NCBI GenBank assembly: GCA_038229875.1
Contig: JBBROA010000112.1
Span: forward strand, 1-13,188
DNA: 13,188 nt
Direction of reading: 5' to 3'
From: JALYUA01 sp038229875
GTDB taxonomy: Bacteria > Acidobacteriota > Thermoanaerobaculia > UBA5066 > Gp7-AA6
The position numbers and the translations under genes were made by a program. Below the pieces are notes generated by a model. That model was given only the letters and a program-made list of their open reading frames with translations, made no database searches and had not been told where the DNA came from. Below are positions 6,691 through 13,188 of this stretch, in pieces (position 1 is the first letter of the stretch; the number at the start of each line of letters is the position of its first letter).

Positions 6691-6774
6691 CTGCCTCGGG
6701 CCCCCTTGCGGACCCGCTCGGGGCGCCTGAGTCGCCTGCCCGCCTATAGAACTCCCGCAAAACCGACGCGCCTC

Positions 6775-8454
6775 TCACCTGCCTCCAGCACCCGCAACTT
6801 CGGAGAGCTCGGCAATCCTGGGTCTGTCGATGCACTCTGCCGATGCCTTGCGGAGATCGTAGAGAAATGCCGAGGCGCCGGGCCTTCTCGCCAGCTCGAG
6901 TCGCGGCCCCATTGCATCGAGGCGAAAGAGAAAGACTTCGTCTTCGGGAAGGTTGGGAAAAACGATCCAGACTCTGTGGCCACGAAGCCGCTCCAAGTCC
7001 TGGACCAGAGCGCTCGCTTTTTTAGGCGGGTCGATTCCCTTGACGTAGTTCCGAATGTCGAACCCGAGACGCGGAAGGTAATATTGCAGCGCGAGTGAGC
7101 GATAGCCGCCATATCCGTAGATGAGGTCTCCGGGGACGGCATGCTGCTTGATGTGGGCGAGAAGCGGTCTCACTTCATATTTAGTCTGAGGACGCAACCC
7201 TTCACGGGCAGAGAGAAGAAGAAGAAGAGCGATCAGAATGTTTCCAGAGGCCCGTCCGGCCGGCCATTGCGACGTGCGAAGACAGCCCACCCCTTCGCCG
7301 ATCGTCAGCAGGGCGGATGGGACGAGGAACAGCAGAAGGCGACCCTGAAACGGGTACTTGCCGAAACCGGACGCCAGAAGTGCCAAAGGGATTGGCGAGA
7401 GGAGGAGCCAAAGGCGATCTCTGCGCTCGAAGCCGACCGCACACGCGGTGAGGAAGCTCATGAGTGCCAGTCCGGCGAACGCCGAAGCGGCGAAGCCCGA
7501 CCCCGGGCCCACGGGATTCGCGAATATGGCGAACGCGTTCTCGGGAAACCAGAGCGCATCCGACCAAGTCCTGGGAGGTAGGGGCATGAAACTGCGATAC
7601 TCCGCCCAGAACCGATGAAGGGTTTCGTCGGCGGCGGCTTGCCGAAGCAAGGTGGCCCAGGAGACCGAAAAGCTTCCGACCCAGATCGTACCCGCGAGCG
7701 CCGCTCGCCAGAAGCTCTTCCTGTCGCCTCGTCGGAGAAACACGAAAAGAAACGTGGCTCCGATGCCCGCAAGCACGAAGACTGCGGGGTGCGAGCACCA
7801 AATCGCGACTGCCCCGGTCAATCCGAGCACGGCCGTGCGTCTGGGACTGAGCCCGTGGTCGAGCGGACGCAGCGCGAGCGCAAAGAGCAGGAGGGCCACC
7901 GCCGTGTCGCTCGAGTATTGCTTGACCTCCGACGAGTAGTAAATCGCGGGTCCGCAAATAGCGAACAGGGCGAACGAAACGACAAGGGCGGTGGGCGAGA
8001 CACACCGCTTTCCGACGGCGAGGAAGAGGATCAGCGCCGCGATTCCGGCGATAAGAGGGACGAGCCGCAATGCGTATTCGCTGGACCCAAGGAGCAGAAC
8101 CGCCGCGCGCTCGGCAAATAGAAAGCCCACGGGGGCGCGCTGCTCAAAAGCGAGGGGATCGAAGAATCCCGAAAAAGTCCGTTCAATCACGTTCAACGCC
8201 AGTGTGTACTCGTCCAGCCAGAGCGAGCGACCGGAGAAGTACTGTCGAAGTCGGGTAGCGATGCCGATGAGAAGGAGGACACCGAGGAGCGTGCGGGTCG
8301 CTCTCGTGCTTTGAGTGCGTGAAGGTGAAGCGATTCCCGAACTGTCGAACATGATTGTGGCGGGTTGTAGCTGGTAAATCAAGCGCCCGCGGATGAGATG
8401 CCTGTGTCTCGTCGCGTCAGAAATATCACGAAATCGCGCAGGTAGGGAATGCAC
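6775..8454 (-). CDS. membrane glycosyltransferase, GT-C fold, family 39 / ArnT-like
   Basis: This is a polytopic membrane protein of about 559 residues with roughly ten or more hydrophobic stretches. The first external loop carries SLWLDEYTLAL, with D81/E82 as the acidic pair characteristic of GT39/PMT_2-type transferases, which move a sugar from a lipid-phosphate donor to a protein or glycan acceptor. The C-terminal third (from about PLLAHIKQHAVPGDLIYGYG) is a soluble domain of the kind common in these proteins. I chose GTG at 8454 because GGAGG (8464-8468) lies nine bases before it. GTG at 8460 has the same motif too close, and ATG at 8352 has no ribosome site but starts nearer the first membrane helix. 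The gene is antisense to its neighbours, splits the GH57 and glgP genes, and has lower GC (69 of 120 bases in one hand-counted stretch) than glgP (83 of 120). It looks acquired. Acceptor and donor are unknown. Confidence 0.85.
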   Translation of the reverse strand: MHSLPARFRDISDATRHRHLIRGRLIYQLQPATIMFDSSGIASPSRTQSTRATRTLLGVLLLIGIATRLRQYFSGRSLWLDEYTLALNVIERTFSGFFDPLAFEQRAPVGFLFAERAAVLLLGSSEYALRLVPLIAGIAALILFLAVGKRCVSPTALVVSFALFAICGPAIYYSSEVKQYSSDTAVALLLFALALRPLDHGLSPRRTAVLGLTGAVAIWCSHPAVFVLAGIGATFLFVFLRRGDRKSFWRAALAGTIWVGSFSVSWATLLRQAAADETLHRFWAEYRSFMPLPPRTWSDALWFPENAFAIFANPVGPGSGFAASAFAGLALMSFLTACAVGFERRDRLWLLLSPIPLALLASGFGKYPFQGRLLLFLVPSALLTIGEGVGCLRTSQWPAGRASGNILIALLLLLSAREGLRPQTKYEVRPLLAHIKQHAVPGDLIYGYGGYRSLALQYYLPRLGFDIRNYVKGIDPPKKASALVQDLERLRGHRVWIVFPNLPEDEVFLFRLDAMGPRLELARRPGASAFLYDLRKASAECIDRPRIAELSEVAGAGGR

Positions 8455-8727
8455 CCACACCTTCCTCCACTTGGGAGGGACGCCAACTTCGCGACGCCCC
8501 TGTCGCTCAGAAGCCCTCCTTGCAAGACGAGGTCGGACCCTTAGACTCAGACGCTGCGGTTCTGGTTGCGCGAGGACTGAGCCCTAAGGTCTCCTCGCGG
8601 ATCGGGTCGCCAAGGAGATTGCGTGCGAAGACAAAAACGCGTTCACTCCCCGTCGGTTCCTCCGCCCGCTTTCAGAGGAGTCGACCACCGGGCGCCCCGA
8701 TTCCTGGCGGATCGTTGAGTGGTCAGG
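8455..8727. other. intergenic stretch upstream of the GT39-like gene
   Basis: The leftward glycosyltransferase ribosome site (GGAGG at 8464-8468) and presumably its promoter lie here. I see no convincing coding signal on either strand. The rightward open frame through this part has no recognisable domain until the GH57-like sequence begins near 8728. Confidence 0.5.
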
Positions 8728-8933
8728 GGGGACGGCTGTATCTCGAGCTCCCAACGTTCAATCCGTCCGGCTACGCCGCGCGGGCGGTCGAGCTCGACCC
8801 GGCGGGCGCTCGTGAGCCCATCGAGACGGAGTTCGTTCGCCACCTGGAGCTTGCCCCGAGCAACGGCCCGGAGATGAGGGACGCCCGAAAAATCGACGAG
8901 AAGAGCATCGGGGCCGTCCCCGCCCCCTCGGTT
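8728..8933 (+). pseudogene. degenerate fragment of the GH57/DUF3536 3' region
   Basis: One open frame reads FNPSGYAARAVELDP, then IETEFVRHLELAPSNGPEM and DARKIDEKSIGA. Segment by segment it matches the intact gene's DPSG...YAARAIELAP, IEVEFLRRLELVSSND and DARRIYERNIGA (5863-6040). Near-identical DNA includes CTACGCCGCGCGGGCG. About eight residues (LETTQILR) are deleted relative to the full gene, and there is no start, catalytic region or nearby stop, so it is a remnant. It could come from a former second GH57 paralogue upstream of glgP or from duplication of the neighbouring gene's end. Positions 8934-9078, between the fragment and glgP, show nothing beyond an AT-richer patch near 9048-9075. 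Confidence 0.7.
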
Positions 8934-9078
8934 TCGCCAACTCCCCGCCCCCGTGACTCGAGCGCCCGTGGCGGACGCTGGCACGAAGACGGCATCTTCC
9001 TCAGCCGGACTCGTTTGCCCGGCAGCGGCCCAAACGGCGCTTCCAGATCAAACTTTCTGATAAGATTGGACTTACCCG

Positions 9079-11217
9079 ATGCGAACTGTCGCGCTGCCGC
9101 ATCCGCGGCTTCCGGACAACCTCCAGCCCCTGGATCTCCTCTCGCGGGATCTGCGCTGGACCTGGCGGCCGTCCCTTCGGGCGCTCTTTGCGGCCCTGGA
9201 CCCCGACCTCTGGGAGAAAACGAGCGGTAACCCGGTCGCTCTCCTGTCGGCGGTTTCGACCGATCGCCTGGCGGCGGCTTCCGCCGACCGCGGCTTCCTG
9301 ACCGCGCTCGCGGCGGTCCGCTCCGAGCTCGGGATCGAGGACGACGCGCAGCCGACGCATCCCGCCATGCGGGCGATGAAGGCCAAGGGGGACCGAATCG
9401 CCTACTTCTCCGCCGAGTTCGGGCTGACCGAACTGCTTCCGGTCTATGCCGGAGGACTGGGTGTGCTCGCCGGCGACCACCTCAAGTCCGCGAGCGACTT
9501 GCGGATGCCGCTCGTCGGCGTCGGGCTCTTCTACAGGCACGGGTATTTCCGCCAGTCGCTTGTTCACCCGGGAGGGCAGCGCGAGTCAAACCCCGCGATC
9601 GACACCGGCGAGCTGCCGATCTCGCTCCCGCAGACGCCGGACGGACGCCCGCCGATCATCTCGGTCGCCGTCGGGGAGCGTGAAGTCCGGGTGCTGATCC
9701 GCCTCGTGCAGGTCGGGCGCGTGCCGCTGCTGCTGCTCGACACGGACCTCGAGGAGAACCACCCCGAAGACCGGACGATCACCGCCCAGCTCTACGGCGG
9801 GGATCACGAGACCCGCATTCGCCAGGAGATCGTGCTCGGGATCGGCGGCCTGCGGGCGCTCGACCTTCTGGGCTGGCGTCCCACGATCCGCCACATCAAC
9901 GAGGGGCACGCGGCGTTCGTCGGGCTCGAAAAGATGCGGCAGTTGATCGCGGACGAAGGGTTGACGTTTGCGGAAGCGCGCGAGCGCGCCGCCGCCGGCA
10001 CAGTGTTCACGACGCACACGCCCGTGCCCGCGGGAATCGACCGCTTCGCGCCGGAGCTCGTCGCGAAGTACATCGCCGGGTACGTGCCCGAGGGCCTCTC
10101 GCTAGACGAGTTCCTGAAGCTCGGGCAGGAGTCGGGCGGCGATCCGCACGAAGCGTTCTCCATGGCGGTCCTCGCGCTCCGTCTCTGCGGCCACGCGAAC
10201 GCCGTCTCGCAGCTCCACGCCCGCGTGTCGCGGCGGCTCTGGCTTGGGCTGCTGCCCGAGCTCGCCGACGAGGACGTCAAGATCCGCGCGATCACGAACG
10301 GCGTGCACCGCCCGACGTGGACCGACCCGGAGATCGCGGCGATGCCTCTGCTCGACGAGCCCCATCGCGTCCCGGCGGCGAAGTTCTGGGGTGTGCACGA
10401 GGCGCTCCGCACGCGTCTGGTCGAGATCTGCCGCGAGCGGCTGCGGATGCACGCGGCCTCGCAGGGTGCATCGTCCGACGAGATCGCCCGCGCGGGAAGC
10501 GTTCTCGATCCGGGCGCGCTCACCATCGGCTTCGCGCGGCGTTTCGCCACGTACAAGCGCGCGAACCTGATCTTCCGCGATCCCGAGCGGCTGCTCCGCA
10601 TTCTCTCGTCGGCAAGGGTGCAGATCCTGTTCGCCGGGAAAGCGCATCCACAGGACGAGCCGGGCAAGGAGCTCCTGCGGATCATCGGCAACTACGCCGA
10701 CCAGCCCGAGTTCTTCGGGAAGATCGTGCTGCTGCCGGACTACGACATGCAGCTCGCCCGCGCTCTCGTCGCGGGCTGCGACGTGTGGCTGAACAACCCG
10801 GTGCGTCCGCACGAGGCCTCCGGGACATCCGGCATGAAGGCCGCGATGAACGGCGTTCTGAACCTGTCCGTACTGGACGGCTGGTGGGACGAAGCGCCGT
10901 ACGAAGAGACCGGGTTCGTCATCGGCCCGGCGACTGACTACGCCCCCGACGAGGAAGTTGCGGCATCGCTGTACAAGGTGCTCGAGAACGAGGTGCTCCC
11001 GCTCTTCTACCAGCGCGACGCGCAGAACCTCCCGACGGGGTGGATCGAGAAGATGATCCAGAGCGCGGCTCGCATCGGCCGGCAGTTCTCGTCGGACCGC
11101 ATGGTCCTCGAGTACCTGGAGCTGTGTTACGTGCCCGCCGCCGAGCGCCGGATCAGCGTGCTCGAAGGCGCCCGCCGCGCCGGATACGCGCTGACGCCGA
11201 CCAACCCGCGGGGATGA
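9079..11217 (+). CDS. glgP: alpha-glucan (glycogen/maltodextrin) phosphorylase, GT35, TIGR02094 type
   Basis: The enzyme cleaves terminal alpha-1,4 bonds of glycogen or maltodextrin with phosphate to release glucose-1-phosphate, using pyridoxal phosphate. The N-terminus (LPDNLQPLDLLSRDLRWTW) is the typical start of the short, unregulated phosphorylase group. It is followed by AYFSAEFGLTELLPVYAGGL, HINEGHAAF, NGVHRPTW, GFARRFATYKRANLI and finally EASGTSGMKAAMNG, where K587 is the expected PLP-binding lysine. The 712-residue length is complete. No Shine-Dalgarno motif precedes the ATG. TAAGAT at 9061-9066, in a locally AT-rich patch, could be a -10 box, which would leave only a few bases of leader. 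The stop overlaps malQ as ATGA. Despite the interruption upstream, glgP clearly belongs with glgB and GH57. Confidence 0.95.
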   Translation: MRTVALPHPRLPDNLQPLDLLSRDLRWTWRPSLRALFAALDPDLWEKTSGNPVALLSAVSTDRLAAASADRGFLTALAAVRSELGIEDDAQPTHPAMRAMKAKGDRIAYFSAEFGLTELLPVYAGGLGVLAGDHLKSASDLRMPLVGVGLFYRHGYFRQSLVHPGGQRESNPAIDTGELPISLPQTPDGRPPIISVAVGEREVRVLIRLVQVGRVPLLLLDTDLEENHPEDRTITAQLYGGDHETRIRQEIVLGIGGLRALDLLGWRPTIRHINEGHAAFVGLEKMRQLIADEGLTFAEARERAAAGTVFTTHTPVPAGIDRFAPELVAKYIAGYVPEGLSLDEFLKLGQESGGDPHEAFSMAVLALRLCGHANAVSQLHARVSRRLWLGLLPELADEDVKIRAITNGVHRPTWTDPEIAAMPLLDEPHRVPAAKFWGVHEALRTRLVEICRERLRMHAASQGASSDEIARAGSVLDPGALTIGFARRFATYKRANLIFRDPERLLRILSSARVQILFAGKAHPQDEPGKELLRIIGNYADQPEFFGKIVLLPDYDMQLARALVAGCDVWLNNPVRPHEASGTSGMKAAMNGVLNLSVLDGWWDEAPYEETGFVIGPATDYAPDEEVAASLYKVLENEVLPLFYQRDAQNLPTGWIEKMIQSAARIGRQFSSDRMVLEYLELCYVPAAERRISVLEGARRAGYALTPTNPRG

Positions 11218-12749
11218 CGGGGACCGGACCTCCGGGTCCCGTCCCGCCCCGTCGCCGTGCCGGCCTCGTCCTCCATCCGACGTCCCTTCCCGGAAAGTTC
11301 CCATGCGGCGAGGCGGGTCCGGACGCTCTGCGCTTCCTCGAGTGGGCATCGTCGGCGGGGCAATCGGTCTGGCAGGTGCTTCCGCTCGGTCCGACGGCCG
11401 GTGGCGACTCGCCGTACGGTGGCACCTCGGCATTCGCCGGCAATCCGCTCCTGATCTCCTCCGCTTGGCTGGCCGAAGACGGGTGGATCTCGCCCTGGGA
11501 CCTCGCCGGCACGCCTTCCGGAGCTTCGGGCCGCTGCGATTTCGCCGCCGCGGCGCGCTGGAAGGAATTTATGCTGCGCGAGGCCTGGCGGCGATTCCGG
11601 CCCGACGCCCGCGCGGCCACGGAGCTCGATGCGTTTCGAAACGCGCCCGAACAGGCGTTCTGGCTCGCCGACTGGTCGCTCTACTCGGCGTTGCGCCGGG
11701 CTCGCGGGGGCAGGGGCTGGTGGACGTGGGACGCCGCTCTCGCCCGGCGCGACCCCGCCGCGCTCGCGCGGGCGCGTCTCGACCTCGCCGAGGACGTCGC
11801 GTTCGAGGAGTTCGTTCAGTTCCTGTTCTTCTCCCACTGGGCGCGAGTGCGGGCGCAGGCACACGCGCGCGGTATCGAGATCCTGGGAGACGTCCCGGTC
11901 TACGTCGCGCACGACAGCGCCGACGTCTGGGCGCACCCGGAGCTCTTCGCGCTCGATGCGTTCGGACTCCCCGAGCGCGTCGCCGGCGTCCCCCCGGATT
12001 ACTTCAGCGAGACGGGTCAGCTCTGGGGATATCCGGTGTACCGCTGGGAAGCGTCCGCGCGCGAAGGGTACCGGTGGTGGATCGAGCGGCTGCGCGCGAA
12101 CCTGCGGCTCGCGGACCTGGTCCGGATCGACCACTTCCGCGGGTTCGCGGCGTTCTGGGAAGTTGGTGCGCAGGAAACGACCGCGATCGGCGGGCGGTGG
12201 GCGCCGGGGCCCGGGCGTGCGCTGTTCGACGCGGTTCGGCGGGTGCTCGGCCCCGTGCCACTCGTCGCGGAAGATCTCGGCGTGATCACGGAAGAGGTCT
12301 CGGCGCTGCTCTCCGCGCTCGCACTGCCGGGTATGAAGGTGCTGCACTTCGCGTTTTCCGAGGACGACAGCCCGCACCAGCCGCACCGTCACGTCGAGAA
12401 CGCGCTCGTGTACACGGGCACGCACGACAACGACACGACGCGCGGGTGGGCCGCGGCGCTGTCGGCGGACGAAAGAGCGCGGTACCTCGAATATGCCGGC
12501 GGCTCTGGCGCGGACCCGGCCGGCGACCTCATCCGGATGGCGTACGAGTCCGTCGCGAGGATCGCGATCGTTCCGGTGCAGGACGTGTTCGACCTCGGAA
12601 CGGACGCGCGAATGAATACGCCGGGGCGCCCGGAGGGGAACTGGGCCTGGCGGGCTCGCGCGGAGGACTTTACGCCGGAGCGAGCCGCGAAGCTGCGGCG
12701 GTTGGCGGAGCTCACGGGGCGGTCGAGAAAACCGACGACGCGCCTGTAG
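11214..12749 (+). CDS. malQ: 4-alpha-glucanotransferase (amylomaltase), GH77
   Basis: The enzyme disproportionates maltodextrins, lengthening short chains so that phosphorylase can keep working, and releases glucose. The 511-residue product shows the GH77 pattern: LHPTSLPGKFPCGEAGPDA near the start, WQVLPLGPT, SPYGGTSAFAGNPLLIS, RIDHFRGF with nucleophile D306, LVAEDLG with acid/base E353, and YTGTHDNDTTRGW with D405 as third carboxylate. The D306-E353 spacing of 47 equals that of Thermus amylomaltase (D293, E340). The ATG at 11214 overlaps the glgP stop (ATGA). An upstream in-frame extension to 11040 exists only inside glgP and is not family-like, so this start is preferred. The overlap implies translation coupled to glgP. 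Confidence 0.95.
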   Translation: MTGTGPPGPVPPRRRAGLVLHPTSLPGKFPCGEAGPDALRFLEWASSAGQSVWQVLPLGPTAGGDSPYGGTSAFAGNPLLISSAWLAEDGWISPWDLAGTPSGASGRCDFAAAARWKEFMLREAWRRFRPDARAATELDAFRNAPEQAFWLADWSLYSALRRARGGRGWWTWDAALARRDPAALARARLDLAEDVAFEEFVQFLFFSHWARVRAQAHARGIEILGDVPVYVAHDSADVWAHPELFALDAFGLPERVAGVPPDYFSETGQLWGYPVYRWEASAREGYRWWIERLRANLRLADLVRIDHFRGFAAFWEVGAQETTAIGGRWAPGPGRALFDAVRRVLGPVPLVAEDLGVITEEVSALLSALALPGMKVLHFAFSEDDSPHQPHRHVENALVYTGTHDNDTTRGWAAALSADERARYLEYAGGSGADPAGDLIRMAYESVARIAIVPVQDVFDLGTDARMNTPGRPEGNWAWRARAEDFTPERAAKLRRLAELTGRSRKPTTRL

Positions 12750-12763
12750 GAGGCTGCCCCCTG

Positions 12764-12781
12764 TCCCCAGGCGCCGGGGGA
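12764..12781. repeat. G/C hairpin between convergent malQ and adaptor genes
   Basis: TCCCC (12764-12768) and GGGGA (12777-12781) flank a loop containing the palindrome GGCGCC, followed by GCTCGGGTGAGGGG. It resembles the palindrome inside glgB and sits in the 85-base gap between two converging genes, where a REP-like element or bidirectional terminator is expected. There is no clear T-run on either strand. Confidence 0.4.
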
Positions 12782-12834
12782 GCTCGGGTGAGGGGCGGGA
12801 CGAAAGGAGCGCGGCGGCCTCTTTTCTTGACGCT

Positions 12835-13188
12835 CTACTCCCCGAGCCGGACCGTCTCCCCCTTCTTCAACCCCGACCGGATCTCGACGAACTGAGACGT
12901 CGAGGCCCCCACGACGACCGTCCGGCGCGATGGTTTCCCGAACGCAGGCACCGCGAGCACCCAGGTGCCTCGCTCGTCGGATCGCACCGCCTCGATCGGT
13001 AGAAACAGCGCGTCTTGCAGCTTCGCGCACACCACCGTGCACCGCGCTGCCATCCCCGGGCGGAAGCGCGGGTCCGTCTGCCCGAGCTGCACCGTCACCG
13101 GAAAGGACCGCGACGAGTTTTTCTCCGACGCCCCGACGCTCCCGATCGCGCGCAGAGTCCCGGTCAGCGTCCGGTCCGGAAACGCGTC
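12835..13188 (-). CDS. RND efflux periplasmic adaptor (HlyD/membrane-fusion family), C-terminal part
   Basis: The frame is open from the right window edge to TAG at 12835-12837, giving the last 117 residues; the N-terminus lies beyond position 13188. The visible part is the beta-barrel and membrane-proximal region of a membrane-fusion protein: DAFPDRTLTGTLRAIGSV, then RFRPGMAARC, LFLPIEAV, and the closing SGLKKGETVRL typical of AcrA/HlyD-type adaptors. These proteins bridge an inner-membrane RND pump or ABC transporter (MacA type) to an outer-membrane channel. The substrate cannot be told, and the transporter genes would lie outside the window. Orientation is convergent with malQ, so it is a separate transcription unit. 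Confidence 0.85.
   Translation of the reverse strand, partial: DAFPDRTLTGTLRAIGSVGASEKNSSRSFPVTVQLGQTDPRFRPGMAARCTVVCAKLQDALFLPIEAVRSDERGTWVLAVPAFGKPSRRTVVVGASTSQFVEIRSGLKKGETVRLGE

Noticed and set aside
6700..8460. Transposon or IS element carrying the glycosyltransferase
   Set aside because: I found no transposase, terminal inverted repeats or target-site duplication around the gene; the flanking GH57-like fragments are coding remnants, not element ends.
8520..9230. Plus-strand frame of 236 codons running from the intergenic region into glgP as a new gene
   Set aside because: Only about 69 codons (8728-8933) resemble anything, namely the GH57 tail; the rest is featureless and the end overlaps glgP out of frame, so it is treated as a remnant.
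11040..11213. Upstream in-frame extension of malQ
   Set aside because: It lies wholly inside the glgP 3' end, does not resemble GH77 N-termini, and the ATGA overlap at 11214 gives the family-typical start.
10102..11433. Minus-strand open frame of 443 codons opposite glgP and malQ
   Set aside because: Antisense shadow of two fully supported enzymes, spanning their junction.

Overview
The window is GC-rich bacterial DNA (hand-counted samples of the main genes are near 70% GC) built around a glycogen / alpha-glucan metabolism module. Shine-Dalgarno motifs are patchy and stop/start overlaps of the GTGA and ATGA type are common. The gene set (a DUF3536-type GH57 protein, a GlgP of the short TIGR02094 type, a CarH/LitR-like B12 MerR regulator, an RND-type adaptor) would fit an Acidobacteriota-like or deltaproteobacterial-like organism. 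That is an impression, since no rRNA or marker gene is present.

Layout. Positions 1-1237 are read leftwards: a cytochrome b561-type membrane protein cut by the window edge, preceded by a 162-residue protein that looks like a phage ABA-sandwich domain with a C-terminal zinc ribbon. A 140-base divergent intergenic region follows, with a perfect 8-bp spaced inverted repeat. Next comes a rightward MerR/cobalamin-binding regulator (1378-2307) that carries the Wx9EH motif and the axial-ligand histidine of AdoCbl photoreceptors. The glycogen module follows: glgB (2419-4557) overlaps a GH57/DUF3536 gene (from 4554), and after a 2.7-kb interruption glgP (9079-11217) overlaps malQ (11214-12749). A leftward RND/HlyD-type adaptor gene enters at the right edge, convergent with malQ.

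The interruption (about 6000-9078) is the oddest part. The GH57 reading frame breaks near position 6000. Restoring one base gives an end at 6067, where a GTG (6064) overlaps the stop. That GTG opens the remains of a second coupled gene, a TIGR03067/lipocalin-like protein, now broken by a nonsense codon and several frameshifts. A lower-GC membrane glycosyltransferase (GT-C, family 39-like) then lies on the opposite strand. Between it and glgP there is a recognisable degenerate copy of the GH57 3' end (about 8728-8933), and a shorter match lies near 6644-6690. The simplest reading is one glycogen operon split by local duplication, decay and insertion of a foreign gene.

Working together: GlgB makes alpha-1,6 branches, the GH57 protein probably acts on alpha-glucan in the same pathway, GlgP releases glucose-1-phosphate, and MalQ recycles short maltodextrins. 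glgA, glgC and a debranching enzyme are not in the window. No tRNA, rRNA, CRISPR array, integrase or transposase was seen.
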